Origin: Pedobacter gandavensis
GTDB taxonomy: Bacteria > Bacteroidota > Bacteroidia > Sphingobacteriales > Sphingobacteriaceae
Assembly: GCF_014172405.1 (NCBI RefSeq)
Contig: NZ_WNXC01000001.1
Location: forward strand, 1,674,001 to 1,738,000
Direction of reading: 5' to 3'
Length of the DNA stretch: 64,000 bases
The translations under genes were made by a program, and so were the position numbers. Of this stretch, positions 53,481-62,960 are shown piece after piece (within the stretch, counting starts at the first letter, position 1; every line of letters starts with the position of its first letter). A model generated the notes under the pieces. That model was not told the origin of the DNA. It ran no database searches and was given only the letters and a program-made list of their open reading frames with translations.

Positions 53481-53568
53481 ATTCCTTTCAAATCAATTAG
53501 GAGAAGAACCGGGCACATCATTAAGAATTGCTTATTTAAATTGTACCTTGCCATTTTTTTAAATAGAA

Positions 53569-53916
53569 ATGGAAAATCAGATCCACAAGAGTTTCAAAAT
53601 AGCATCCTACCTAATTTTCGCAGCCATCCTCATTGACTTAATTGTTGGTGTCATTCACAGTCGAGAAAACGCAAATTTTGACATTAGTATTGGCATAGAA
53701 ACCTCATTGATGTTCATGACATTAGGATATTTTGCATTCATTGGAAAGCATTGGGTAAAATGGGTGGTTTTATTTGTGACTGTTTTGAGTACTATTCCGC
53801 TATTGGTTATGCCGGATCAGTCCATGACCGTGCCTTTCGCTTTACAACTGTTTTCGGGTTTCCTAAAAATCACCTCTATTTTACTCCTGTTTTTAGTACC
53901 CAAACAAAAGCCTTAA
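53569..53916 (+). CDS. small four-helix membrane protein
   Basis: A 115-residue protein with four hydrophobic segments (about 12-30, 43-60, 64-84 and 88-108) and a short basic tail (PKQKP). No family is recognised with certainty; it resembles DoxX-sized small membrane proteins. It stands alone between two terminated units. Confidence 0.6.
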   Translation: MENQIHKSFKIASYLIFAAILIDLIVGVIHSRENANFDISIGIETSLMFMTLGYFAFIGKHWVKWVVLFVTVLSTIPLLVMPDQSMTVPFALQLFSGFLKITSILLLFLVPKQKP

Positions 53917-54111
53917 TTCGGATTTAATTTACAGCCCAAATTTTATCTGATACCTCCTACCCTTATTTCTTACCTGCTTATGCTACAGGGAAAATAAAAC
54001 AATTGGCTCTAATCCTTGGCAAAGAAGACTTTTATCAGAACAGAAGTAGCTCTTCCGCGCAACCAAGTTCAAACCAATGTTTGATTTTATTGTTATAATC
54101 AAAATTTAGGT

Positions 54112-54762
54112 ATGAAAGATTCCAAAATTAAAGTGTGTTTTTTTGACATTGGCGGTGTCCTGTTGAATAACGGCTGGGGACACCAGTCCAGGCAGCTAGC
54201 TTCTGAGCGATTTAACCTCAATCATGAGGAGATGGAGGTGCTCCACAATTTCATTTTCAATGTATATGAGATTGGGAAAATCACTTTAGATGATTACCTG
54301 GAAACTGTGGTGTTTAATCATCCAAGATCATTCAGTAAACAAGATTTCAAGGATTTCATGTTTGCACAGTCGCAGGCCCTCCCTGATTTTTTGCCCTGGT
54401 TAAAAGAATGGAAAAAGACCTGTGGGTTTAGGCTCATCTCGATCAACAATGAAGGTAGGGAAATCAACAATTACCGCATTCAGAAATTTGGCTTACATGA
54501 CTGTTTTGATGCGTTTATTTCTTCTTGCGAAGTGGGTATGCGCAAGCCGGATCCGGGGATTTTTAACCTGGCGATGGGGATTGCACAAGTCTCCCCTGAA
54601 GAATGTCTCTACTTTGATGACCGGTTGATGCTGATGCAGGCTGCTCAAAAACTTGGCATCCGCAGCTTTCATCATCAGGGTTTTTCAGCCACGAGGGAGA
54701 TTCTGGAATCCCATAAACATCCTTTAACACGAGCCCTAAATTCAGATCAAGCGATAGGCTAA
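54112..54762 (+). CDS. HAD-IA family hydrolase (YihX-like)
   Basis: A 216-residue HAD phosphatase. Motif I is FFDIGGVLL (nucleophile Asp12, with Gly at the usual second Asp, as in the YihX subgroup), motif II LISINNEG, motif III Lys in VGMRKPDPGIF and motif IV YFDDRLM. YihX-like enzymes dephosphorylate sugar phosphates. It is the first gene of a four-gene sugar operon (next gene 13 bp away) with class I aldolase, HAD-IIB phosphatase and GH130. Confidence 0.88.
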   Translation: MKDSKIKVCFFDIGGVLLNNGWGHQSRQLASERFNLNHEEMEVLHNFIFNVYEIGKITLDDYLETVVFNHPRSFSKQDFKDFMFAQSQALPDFLPWLKEWKKTCGFRLISINNEGREINNYRIQKFGLHDCFDAFISSCEVGMRKPDPGIFNLAMGIAQVSPEECLYFDDRLMLMQAAQKLGIRSFHHQGFSATREILESHKHPLTRALNSDQAIG

Positions 54763-54775
54763 AACTACTTCTCTT

Positions 54776-55810
54776 ATGATGAACACTCAAGAACTTAAAA
54801 ACCTGGCTGAAAGGCTAATGGCTACAGACAAAGGTTTATTGGCCATGGACGAAAGTACAGGCACCTGCAACAGAAGATTTAAGGCCCTAGGCATTCCTCA
54901 AACTGAAGAATACCGTCGGAAATACCGCCAAATGATTGTCACGACCCCTCATTTGGAAGAAAGTATTAGCGGTGCTATTCTTTTTGAAGAAACCCTACAT
55001 CAGCAAACGGATGATGGCCAATCATTTCTGACCATTTTAAAGGAAAAGGACATTATTCCGGGGATAAAAGTCGATCAGGGCACCATACCACTCTCCTTTT
55101 TCCCGGAAGAGACGATTACGGAAGGATTAGACGGATTGAATGAACGGATGATTGGTTACTATTTAATGGGCTTGCGCTTTGCAAAATGGCGTGCAGTGAT
55201 CCACATCGACTCTGCCCTTCCTACAAAGACCTGCATTGCAGCAAATGCTTTTACACTGGCCCGATATGCTGCGATTTGCCAGCAGGCAGGAATAGTACCT
55301 ATTGTAGAACCGGAAGTCTTAATGGAGGGTGAGCATACCTTACAGACCTGTGCAGCGGTGACCCAAGATGTTTTAAAAGAAGTTTTCAATGCCTTATATG
55401 ACCAAAAGGTATGTTTGGAGGGCATGATTTTAAAGCCCAACATGATCTTACCTGGCTTAAACTGTCCGGATCAGAGCGACATAGAAACGATTGCGCAACA
55501 AACCATCCGCTCGTTTTTCAAAGTTGTACCGGCTGCAGTTGGTGGGGTTGCTTTTTTATCAGGAGGACAATCTCCTGTCTTAGCCACTGAGCGACTGAAT
55601 ATGATGCAGCTTAGATATGGGCCGCAGCTGCCCTGGCCATTGACATTTTCATTTTCAAGAGCAATACAACAGCCTGCATTGGAAATCTGGAAAGGAAATG
55701 ATAAAAACGTTTCTGCAGCACAGAAAGCACTGGCGCATCGTGCAGCTTGTAACCGTGCAGCACGCAGGGCTGAATACCATCCATCGCTAGAAAAAGTTTC
55801 ATCTGTTTAA
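54776..55810 (+). CDS. class I fructose-bisphosphate aldolase
   Basis: A 344-residue aldolase of the eukaryote-like class I type. Signatures are GLLAMDESTGTCNRRF, GAILFEETLHQ, VEPEVLMEGEHTL, and the Schiff-base Lys220 in MILKPNMILPG, then GGVAFLSGGQS. It interconverts fructose 1,6-bisphosphate with triose phosphates. Two ATG codons (54776 and 54779) are adjacent. Its presence inside a GH130/phosphatase operon suggests it supports breakdown of an imported sugar rather than housekeeping glycolysis alone. Confidence 0.93.
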   Translation: MMNTQELKNLAERLMATDKGLLAMDESTGTCNRRFKALGIPQTEEYRRKYRQMIVTTPHLEESISGAILFEETLHQQTDDGQSFLTILKEKDIIPGIKVDQGTIPLSFFPEETITEGLDGLNERMIGYYLMGLRFAKWRAVIHIDSALPTKTCIAANAFTLARYAAICQQAGIVPIVEPEVLMEGEHTLQTCAAVTQDVLKEVFNALYDQKVCLEGMILKPNMILPGLNCPDQSDIETIAQQTIRSFFKVVPAAVGGVAFLSGGQSPVLATERLNMMQLRYGPQLPWPLTFSFSRAIQQPALEIWKGNDKNVSAAQKALAHRAACNRAARRAEYHPSLEKVSSV

Positions 55811-55821
55811 AATTCTCCAAC

Positions 55822-56583
55822 ATGAAAAAACTAATCAGTTTTGATCTCGATGGAACGTTAGCGGAAAGTAAGGCTGCTATTGATCCGGAAATGGCTACAC
55901 TGTTGAGCAATCTACTTCAGGTTGCTCATGTGGCCATTATTTCTGGCGGGGATTGGCCTCAATTTCAAAAACAGGTACTTTCTCATCTCCCTGTTGGCAC
56001 CAATTTACAACAGTTATCAATTTTACCTACTTGCGGCACCAAATACTACCAATATACTTCCGATTGGAAGCTACTGTATGCTGAAAATTTCACCCCGGAA
56101 GAGCAGCAAAAGATTCTGGTGAATTTGCAGGATGCGGTGAAAGCTTCCGGATTCAGTCCAGCCAAGATCTGGGGAGCACAGATTGAAGATCGCGGTAGCC
56201 AGATTACCTTCTCGGCATTAGGTCAACAAGCCCCATTAGCCGCAAAGAAAATCTGGGATCCTGATTTTATCAAACGAAAGGTCATTAAAACTCAGCTCGA
56301 CAAATCCTTACCGGAATTTTCCATTCATATGGGTGGGGCAACTTCGATAGACATTACCAAACCTGGAATTGATAAGGCTTATGGCATCCATAAACTCGAA
56401 GAAACACTTAAAATATCCATTGCAGAAATGATATTTATCGGTGATGCACTTTTTGAGGGAGGCAATGATCATCCCGCCAGGAAAACCGGGGTAGTTTGTA
56501 TCTCTGTAAAAGATCCTCAGGAAACTAAAAAAGTAATTGAAACTATTATTGCCTGTTTAAATAACACTGATCATAATAAGTAA
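55822..56583 (+). CDS. HAD-IIB phosphatase (phosphomannomutase-like)
   Basis: A 253-residue HAD protein: motif I ISFDLDGTLAE (Asp8 and Asp10), motif II AIISGGDW, IIB cap in the middle, Lys in KPGIDKAYGI and motif IV FIGDALFEGGNDHP. This pattern is shared by eukaryotic-type phosphomannomutases and sugar phosphatases. In the operon with GH130, which yields mannose 1-phosphate in known members, a mannose-phosphate mutase or phosphatase role is attractive but inferred. It follows the aldolase gene by 11 bp. Confidence 0.85.
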   Translation: MKKLISFDLDGTLAESKAAIDPEMATLLSNLLQVAHVAIISGGDWPQFQKQVLSHLPVGTNLQQLSILPTCGTKYYQYTSDWKLLYAENFTPEEQQKILVNLQDAVKASGFSPAKIWGAQIEDRGSQITFSALGQQAPLAAKKIWDPDFIKRKVIKTQLDKSLPEFSIHMGGATSIDITKPGIDKAYGIHKLEETLKISIAEMIFIGDALFEGGNDHPARKTGVVCISVKDPQETKKVIETIIACLNNTDHNK

Positions 56584-56602
56584 TTCTAAAACCAGATCTC
56601 AA

Positions 56603-57676
56603 ATGAATCCGATTAAATTGAAACGAATGGGCGTCATCATGTCACCTCAGGCTGGCAATGAGCTGGAAGTTGAAGGGGTACTCAATCCTGCTGCGGTAAG
56701 AGGACCTGACGGTGCACTTTACTTATTTCCACGTTTAGTCGGTAAAAACAACTATTCCCGGATCGGGATAGCCAGAGTAATTTTTAATGAGCTTGGAGAT
56801 CCTGTGGATGTAGAACGTTTAAGTGTTGCATTGGAGCCAGAAGCTGATTATGAAAAGCGTCCGGATGGCGGTGGTGGATGTGAAGATCCCAGGGTTACTT
56901 TTATGGAATCCTTAAAAATTTACGTGATGACTTACACTGCGTTTTCAGCTAGTGGGCCGCGGATAGCCATTGCTCATTCCAAAGATCTGATTCACTGGGA
57001 GCGTCTTGGCCTCGCTACTTTTGAGCCTTACGAGCACATTCAATTTAACCAAATTGACAATAAGGATGCATGTGTTTTCCCTGAGCCTATTGTCAGTCCT
57101 CATGGTCACCCTTCCTTTGCCATGCTTCACCGCCCACTTTTTCCTGGCACCAGTCCGGAAGAAATCTGTAAGCGCCCATACGACCATGAAATAAGGCAAC
57201 ATCACGAATGTATCTGGATTTCTTATTGTCACGTCACAAAAGAAAACCAGGCTTCCGGTCACCTTCCCAAATTTGCTTCAAACCAACCTTTGGCCATTCC
57301 TCAAGCATCATGGGAAAGCATAAAAATAGGGGCTGGAACTCCACCTATTCTAACCAAACACGGCTGGCTGATTCTATACCATGGCGTAAAAGACGTAGGT
57401 ATTACCAACCATGGCAAGCACCAATTGAGTTATTCAGCAGGGATTATGTTATTGGACAAAGATCAGCCTCATACAATTTTATACCGATCGCCTGAACCGG
57501 TACTGTCTCCCGACCTTCCGGAGGAGCAGGTTGGAACCATTGCCAACGTGGTGTTCCCAACAGGCATTGACAGGCGTGATGATCTGGGGATGCCCAATCG
57601 TTTTGACGTCTATTATGGCATGGCGGACGACCGTATTGGGGTAGCCCGCCTGGATTTACCGGAGGAGATGCCCTAG
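56603..57676 (+). CDS. GH130 beta-mannoside phosphorylase-like enzyme
   Basis: A 357-residue five-bladed propeller enzyme. GH130 hallmarks are LNPAAVRGPDGALYLFPR near the N-terminus, GGGGCEDPRV around residue 95, IAIAHSKDLIHWERLG and GWLILYHGV. Members phosphorolyse beta-mannosides to mannose 1-phosphate or hydrolyse them. No signal peptide, so it acts in the cytoplasm on imported oligosaccharide. It ends the operon, overlapping the convergent GH2 gene by 4 bp. Confidence 0.9.
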   Translation: MNPIKLKRMGVIMSPQAGNELEVEGVLNPAAVRGPDGALYLFPRLVGKNNYSRIGIARVIFNELGDPVDVERLSVALEPEADYEKRPDGGGGCEDPRVTFMESLKIYVMTYTAFSASGPRIAIAHSKDLIHWERLGLATFEPYEHIQFNQIDNKDACVFPEPIVSPHGHPSFAMLHRPLFPGTSPEEICKRPYDHEIRQHHECIWISYCHVTKENQASGHLPKFASNQPLAIPQASWESIKIGAGTPPILTKHGWLILYHGVKDVGITNHGKHQLSYSAGIMLLDKDQPHTILYRSPEPVLSPDLPEEQVGTIANVVFPTGIDRRDDLGMPNRFDVYYGMADDRIGVARLDLPEEMP

Positions 57677-60642
57677 AATACCACTTTTATTTCACCATGA
57701 ATAGGTGAAGCTTCTAAAGTCTTACAATAATTGCCCCAAGCAATTTCCGGATAATCCCATTTGTTATTGAGATAAAGGATCACTTGGTTACCCTCCATAC
57801 GGTCTATGCGACAAGCGACATCTGCCTGGCTAGCTACCACTGAAAGTCTTGGTTTATTATTGCCGGAAAGTGTGTAGAAATAAATATTTTCTTTCATACC
57901 TTTCGCTTTATTAGTCAGTGGTTTTTCTGTTCTGGCACCTTTATCTGACCAGTAGTAGTAATTGCGGGTATCTTGATCCCAAGGCTGTACAGGTTTTACG
58001 CCATAAGCAACTTGTTTAGTTTCATAAAGCGAAGTCCTTCCCTCATTTCCGGCAAACTCTCCTTCAGGATAATAGTTCCAATAGCCATCACGTGCCCAGT
58101 TCAATTGGTCAACGTCATTCGGCATATAATATTTAAGCCCTATTTCTCTCAAATATCCATTTGGTTCACCGGTAGTTCGGTAATTGGTGATCAACTCCCC
58201 TGTTGGATTTATAGTCATGTCGAAATAGACAGTCAGTCCCAGGTAAGTTCCCTCGATTGAGATCAGTGCATTCCCATTTTTCAACGTACATTTTACCAGA
58301 GTTTTTTTCCAATCCTTATCCTGGATTAAAAACTTGCTGGCACTTTTTCTCACTTCCGCACCGGTCAGGTGGTTCAGATTCACATCAATATTCAGGAATG
58401 GTCCTTTTTCGATAAACACTTTTCCGTTTGACTGTGCATTTTCAATCAGACCGGTAATTTTAGAAACAGGGATTTCAAAGTTGTCTCCTTTGATGAGGAA
58501 CATATTTTCGTTTTCGACCAGTTTTAATGCACCCTGATGTGTTGCGACAGGCATATTTATCGGGCGTTCTCCAAGGAAGTACTCATAAGTATCTACGGCT
58601 CTACCTTCCGCATCTACAAAGCTTAACAGTACTGACTTTCCAGTTTTCCAAGCTGCTGCCGGCAATTGAAAGGTACCTTTCTCATGCGGGTTGATATTTG
58701 GAAGGCTTATCGTTTTCTTTTTGCCTTCATATACATAAACCAGCTTCAGTTCATTTAAATTGGTATGGTCATATCGGTTATATACTGGAAGTTGAATTTC
58801 CTGATTTGGGTTAAAGTTTTTAATCACTTTTCCTTCCTCGAGGATACGGACTGGTGATTGCGCTTTTTTAGTAGACCAGAATTCTGGTTTCGGCCTTCTC
58901 CAAACATCTACGATCCCCCACTCGCCATAGCCAACTGCATGTCCCTGATATCCTTCTGGCTTGGCTGTTTTAGCAAACTCATTCCAAAAAGCGGTACCCT
59001 TTTTTAATTTTGCCGGAACATTAAACGTTTCATCGACATAGCCCCAAATGGCACCGCCTAACCCGCCTTTTGTTGGAAACAAACGTCCCCACATCATGTC
59101 CATGGAAATCCCCCAGAATGCTCTGATATTTGGGTCATCACGTAGGGTTTGATAAGTATAACAGGCTGGATGTGCCCACTCATCAAATAATGCAGGAATG
59201 CCATGACCTTCGTACCCTTTGGTGGTCTTTCCATACTGGGTTAAATTACCATTCACATCCTGATAATGCATGCTGAGAATCTCATAAATCTTGTCGTCAC
59301 CCTTTTGTGATCCTGGGTAACTCCAGATGACAGGTCTGGTTTTATCTGCATTTTTAACATAATCCCAACTCTTCCTAAAGTTACTGCCATAGATAGATTC
59401 ATTTCCGATAGACCAAATGACTACTGCGGGGTGTGATTTAAAAGTATTGACCATTTCCCGGCACTGACTTAAATATTGCGCGGTATGGTTTGGATCATCT
59501 TGAGTTGCTCCCGGAGCATAGTTTTTTTGTCTGTAGGTATCCACAAAACACACTGAAGTTTCTACTTCTACATAAATTCCGTAACGATTACACAGTTCTA
59601 CGAAGCGTTCAGAAGGAGGATAATGAGAGGTGCGAATAAAATTGATGTGGGCATCTTTAAGCAGCTTAACATCGAGGCTATCATAATAAGCGGTGCTGAT
59701 CCGACCTAAAGTTGGATGCACATCATGACGGTTTGCACCTCTCAATTTCACTGGTTTTCCGTTGACCATCATCTGGTCTGCTACGATTTTCACTGTTCTA
59801 AATCCGACAGCCTTATGAAAAGAATAAGTGTCTTTCCCATCCTTTCTTATCCTAACCTCTAAGCGGTACAGATTTGGATGCTCTGCATCCCATTTCAAAG
59901 GATTAGTGATCTTGAACGTATTGGTATTTTGTCCGCTGTTGACTGCAAACTGAACTGCGGTATTGGGTACGGGCTTATTGTTTTTATCGAATAAAGCATA
60001 ATGAATTGTTGTTCCTTTTGCTGCTTCTGCCTCATAGCTCAATTTTAACAGGGCATCCTTAAAATCATTGTCCAGGTCTGTAGTGATCCCAAAATCATGA
60101 ATACTATTTTCCGCTGTTGCAAAAAGCGTCACATCTCTTAAAATTCCTCCAATTGGATGATGTGCGTAACCTGAAGCATAAGAGATGTCATCTACCTTAT
60201 CTTGAACCTCTAAGAACACCTCATTAGGTTTATCAAATGATACATAAGGAGTGATGTCAGTTTCCCACCTGGAGAAACCGCCTTTATGTGTTCTTAATAC
60301 CTTTCCATTGATACTTAAGGTTGCCTGGCTGTATACACCATCGAACCTTAAAACGACTTTTTTCCCTTTAAAATCATTTGGCAGGGTAAATTTTCTTTTA
60401 TAAAAGAAAGACTTATCGTGAGCAATTCCATAGCCTTGCATCACTGCTTCCCCGGGTACCTGAATCAGGTCCCATGGAGAGTTGGCATCAAATTGAAACT
60501 GCCATTCCCCATTCAGAGATTGTACTGGCTGTTTAACGCCCTTGGTTTGTTTTGGTAATTCATAGGCCAGATCCTGGCCAGAAACGCTGAGTACGGAAAA
60601 TACAGCTGTGCAAAAAAACAAGAGTATTTTAGACAGCTGCAT
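57673..60642 (-). CDS. exported GH2 glycoside hydrolase (beta-galactosidase-like)
   Basis: A 989-residue protein from ATG 60642, where the signal peptide begins (MQLSKILLFF, cleaved after SVSGQ); an upstream ATG at 60663 adds seven residues. Sugar-binding domain and Ig-like domain are followed by the barrel with acid/base Glu in WSIGNESIYGS and nucleophile Glu in PALFDEWAHP, then a long C-terminal beta-sandwich region. RTSHYPPSERF is also typical of GH2. Specificity among galactosidase, mannosidase and glucuronidase cannot be read. It converges with GH130 and may process the same glycan outside the cytoplasm. Confidence 0.92.
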   Translation of the reverse strand: MQLSKILLFFCTAVFSVLSVSGQDLAYELPKQTKGVKQPVQSLNGEWQFQFDANSPWDLIQVPGEAVMQGYGIAHDKSFFYKRKFTLPNDFKGKKVVLRFDGVYSQATLSINGKVLRTHKGGFSRWETDITPYVSFDKPNEVFLEVQDKVDDISYASGYAHHPIGGILRDVTLFATAENSIHDFGITTDLDNDFKDALLKLSYEAEAAKGTTIHYALFDKNNKPVPNTAVQFAVNSGQNTNTFKITNPLKWDAEHPNLYRLEVRIRKDGKDTYSFHKAVGFRTVKIVADQMMVNGKPVKLRGANRHDVHPTLGRISTAYYDSLDVKLLKDAHINFIRTSHYPPSERFVELCNRYGIYVEVETSVCFVDTYRQKNYAPGATQDDPNHTAQYLSQCREMVNTFKSHPAVVIWSIGNESIYGSNFRKSWDYVKNADKTRPVIWSYPGSQKGDDKIYEILSMHYQDVNGNLTQYGKTTKGYEGHGIPALFDEWAHPACYTYQTLRDDPNIRAFWGISMDMMWGRLFPTKGGLGGAIWGYVDETFNVPAKLKKGTAFWNEFAKTAKPEGYQGHAVGYGEWGIVDVWRRPKPEFWSTKKAQSPVRILEEGKVIKNFNPNQEIQLPVYNRYDHTNLNELKLVYVYEGKKKTISLPNINPHEKGTFQLPAAAWKTGKSVLLSFVDAEGRAVDTYEYFLGERPINMPVATHQGALKLVENENMFLIKGDNFEIPVSKITGLIENAQSNGKVFIEKGPFLNIDVNLNHLTGAEVRKSASKFLIQDKDWKKTLVKCTLKNGNALISIEGTYLGLTVYFDMTINPTGELITNYRTTGEPNGYLREIGLKYYMPNDVDQLNWARDGYWNYYPEGEFAGNEGRTSLYETKQVAYGVKPVQPWDQDTRNYYYWSDKGARTEKPLTNKAKGMKENIYFYTLSGNNKPRLSVVASQADVACRIDRMEGNQVILYLNNKWDYPEIAWGNYCKTLEASPIHGEIKVVF

Positions 60643-60866
60643 TTTAAGAAAATTGGTGATCATAACCTGATTATAAACTATAGTTTTTCAAGCGGCAACA
60701 TGACGCTCCTATGCCAAAGGTATCCCTGGTAATCTGAAAAAACTAAAACTAAACAGGCCAATACTTAAACTTTTTATTCCTAAAAAGCCCATTTATGGAT
60801 ATTTTATGATCAGTATTGTTTTAATATATTTTATTTGTTGTGATTTTTTATCAGCAATTCCTGAGC

Positions 60867-61802
60867 TTAGCTCAACTTAACCTTACTCATCTTTGTTAAA
60901 ATCAGATTGGCTTGTTTTGAATTGTTATTCATTGGCAATCCGGCAACCAGAAAATTGTGCTGGAAATCATTTTTAGTTCCCTGGGTCACATCCCATGAAA
61001 AACTAGTTTTTCCAACAATTACGCCATCATAGCCTACCTGACTAATTGCTACTTCTTCTCGGTTTGAATTCCTCCTGATCATCACACCTTTACTCACCTT
61101 TTGCCCATTTTTACCAACGATCAGATCAACGTATGCTGATTTCTCTGCCAGATTGTTATTATTATAGGTCTTATCTTCGGGATCCAAATTAGAAAGACAG
61201 ATGACCAGGTCACATCCTTCCTTAACTTTCAAGAACTCTGCTGTTTTATTTAAGGATTGGTAAGGATTTTTAAAACCAATACCAGCAATTTCTTTTCCAA
61301 GGCCGGTGATTCCTACTTTTAAGTTACCGGAACGAATGATCACATGAGATTTTACTGCGGAAGAGAGTTGGGCATTATTGAAATCATAATTGCAGTTAAC
61401 CAATGGAAAATCCATATATGGCAGCAATGCGGCTAAAGCTTCCTCTCCATTCCTTAATTCGGCAGCACCGATATTTGCAGCATGGTAACCGGTTCTATTC
61501 ATCATGGATACCACTTCTTTTCCATCAGTCTGACCTAAAAAGCTACCTGCATCTACCATTAAACCGGCAGTTTCTTGTCTTTTTATCAGTTGACTCAGTT
61601 CTCGTAATCCACCTAAGTTTTGACGATTAGACTCTATACAACCATTTAGATTTCCAGAGTGAAAAACCGTGACAGTTTGTGCGTTAGCAAAGGTATTCAG
61701 TGTTTTGTTTACTCCGGCGATTGCCGATAATGGCTTAGCAATGAATGCTGTACCTGCAAAAATTGAGGCCTTTCTTAGAAAGGATCTGCGTTTTAATTCC
61801 AT
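60867..61802 (-). CDS. Tat-exported 5'-nucleotidase-fold protein with lost metal site
   Basis: A 311-residue protein. The N-terminus KRRSFLRKASIFAGTAF is a twin-arginine signal. The fold follows UshA-type 5'-nucleotidases (VTVFHSGNLNG, LMVDAGSFLGQ, AANIGAAEL, GLVVCL-type strands), but the metal-binding residues are changed: the TNDHHG block reads SGNLNG, GGD reads DAGS and GNHE reads GAAE. Phosphatase activity is therefore unlikely; a binding or structural role is inferred. The C-terminal nucleotide-binding domain of full-length nucleotidases is also absent. It stands alone. Confidence 0.75.
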   Translation of the reverse strand: MELKRRSFLRKASIFAGTAFIAKPLSAIAGVNKTLNTFANAQTVTVFHSGNLNGCIESNRQNLGGLRELSQLIKRQETAGLMVDAGSFLGQTDGKEVVSMMNRTGYHAANIGAAELRNGEEALAALLPYMDFPLVNCNYDFNNAQLSSAVKSHVIIRSGNLKVGITGLGKEIAGIGFKNPYQSLNKTAEFLKVKEGCDLVICLSNLDPEDKTYNNNNLAEKSAYVDLIVGKNGQKVSKGVMIRRNSNREEVAISQVGYDGVIVGKTSFSWDVTQGTKNDFQHNFLVAGLPMNNNSKQANLILTKMSKVKLS

Positions 61803-61895
61803 GGAGCGATAATTTAAATGCGAAAATTACACAATAATTTTTTAAAATAATAAAAAATTAGTAGAGATAATGAACAAGTAGTGTTGCTTACAAAA

Positions 61896-61925
61896 GAGCC
61901 CGCAACAAAAATATGATGCGGGCTC
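61896..61925 (-). promoter_or_regulatory. GC-rich hairpin in the leader of the 5'-nucleotidase-like gene
   Basis: GAGCCCGCA (61896-61904) pairs perfectly with TGCGGGCTC (61917-61925). On the minus strand it is followed by four T residues, about 90 nt before the start codon at 61802. It may be an attenuator-like terminator or the relic of a terminator from a lost gene. Confidence 0.4.
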
Positions 61926-62027
61926 TATAAACTGGAAAAATGTTACTTCCTTTTTACGCCTATTATTTTCACTAAATAACCTAAATTCTTTATACGGCGC
62001 ATTGTTCCTACCTCAGGCTGATTATTA

Positions 62028-62035
62028 TATCTTTG
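62028..62035 (+). promoter_or_regulatory. -7 promoter element of the SRAP gene
   Basis: TATCTTTG matches TAnnTTTG and ends 12 bp before the ATG at 62048. A TTG at 62002-62004 is 23 nt upstream, wider than the preferred spacing. Confidence 0.5.
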
Positions 62036-62047
62036 CCCCCTTAAATT

Positions 62048-62761
62048 ATGTGTGCAAGATATACCCTAACAGCAGAAGAGAAAGAGATTCTAAAGAATAA
62101 TCCATATCAACTTATTGGTGCTTATGAACCTGATGCCAATATTGCCATCACGGATGGTGGCCTGGTCATTACTTCCGATGAGCCCGATATCATTCAACAG
62201 ATGTCATTTGGAATTGTCCCCCATACCGCCAGTACCAATGTACTGACTTATGACACCTGGAATATCCGTTCAGAGGAGGTCATGGAAAAGAAAACTTATG
62301 CTCCTTTAATGAAACACAGGAAAACCTGCTTAATTATTGCAGATAGCTTCTATGAGTGGCAAAAGATTACTGATACCGATAAAAGACCTTATCGTTTTAC
62401 CAATGAACGGAAAACTTTTTGTTTTGCAGGCTTATGGAGTCAATGGCTAGACCCTGAAACAGGCGAGAAACACAGAACTTTTGGGATCATGACCACTGTG
62501 GCGAATAAAACTGTGGGAGAAATCCATGATAAACAGCGGATGCCTGTCATCTTACACAGAAATGAGGAACTCAGGTGGCTAAATAAGAAGCTGAGCATAG
62601 AAGAATTGCTGGAAATGTGTAAACCTTACCCCGATCACATGATGACCAGGACTCAGGTGAGCAAAAAAGTGAATAAAGTTTCCACAAAAAAGACACCGAA
62701 TAAGGGTATAGAACTGATTAAACCCTACAATGAGCTGACAACACCCACTCTTTTTGATTAA
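62048..62761 (+). CDS. SRAP/HMCES-family DNA-protein crosslink protein (YedK-like)
   Basis: A 237-residue protein that starts MCARYT, so the catalytic Cys2 becomes N-terminal after Met removal. Other active-site segments are NIRSEEV (Asn), CLIIADSFYEWQK (Glu) and EIHDKQRMPVIL (His). SRAP proteins crosslink to abasic sites in single-stranded DNA and shield them. A short leader and a good -7 box support the start. It stands alone before the tRNA gene. Confidence 0.94.
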   Translation: MCARYTLTAEEKEILKNNPYQLIGAYEPDANIAITDGGLVITSDEPDIIQQMSFGIVPHTASTNVLTYDTWNIRSEEVMEKKTYAPLMKHRKTCLIIADSFYEWQKITDTDKRPYRFTNERKTFCFAGLWSQWLDPETGEKHRTFGIMTTVANKTVGEIHDKQRMPVILHRNEELRWLNKKLSIEELLEMCKPYPDHMMTRTQVSKKVNKVSTKKTPNKGIELIKPYNELTTPTLFD

Positions 62762-62838
62762 AATTGACAAGAGATGAAAAATAAAACTACTCAGTTTTAG
62801 TTCGTTATAAAGATTTCATTAAATAATGGTAATCATAA

Positions 62839-62869
62839 TTTGCAGAACCGGGTTGAGTTCGTACTTTTG
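62839..62869 (+). promoter_or_regulatory. consensus Bacteroidota promoter of tRNA-Ser
   Basis: -33 TTTG (62839-62842), 19-nt spacer, -7 TACTTTTG (62862-62869). This exactly fits the TTTG-N19-TAnnTTTG consensus and lies just before the tRNA at 62874. Confidence 0.85.
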
Positions 62870-62873
62870 TGCC

Positions 62874-62960
62874 GGAGAGTTGGCAGAGTGGTCGATTGCG
62901 GCAGTCTTGAAAACTGTTGACTTGTCAAAGGGTCCGCGGGTTCGAATCCCCCACTCTCCG
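62874..62960 (+). tRNA. tRNA-Ser(UGA)
   Basis: An 87-nt cloverleaf with acceptor stem GGAGAGT pairing with ACTCTCC and discriminator G at 62960, anticodon loop CTTGAAA giving UGA, a long variable arm typical of serine tRNA, and T-arm GGTTCGAATCC-type sequence. The CCA is not encoded. Its 3' end is repeated at 1762-1777. Confidence 0.95.
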
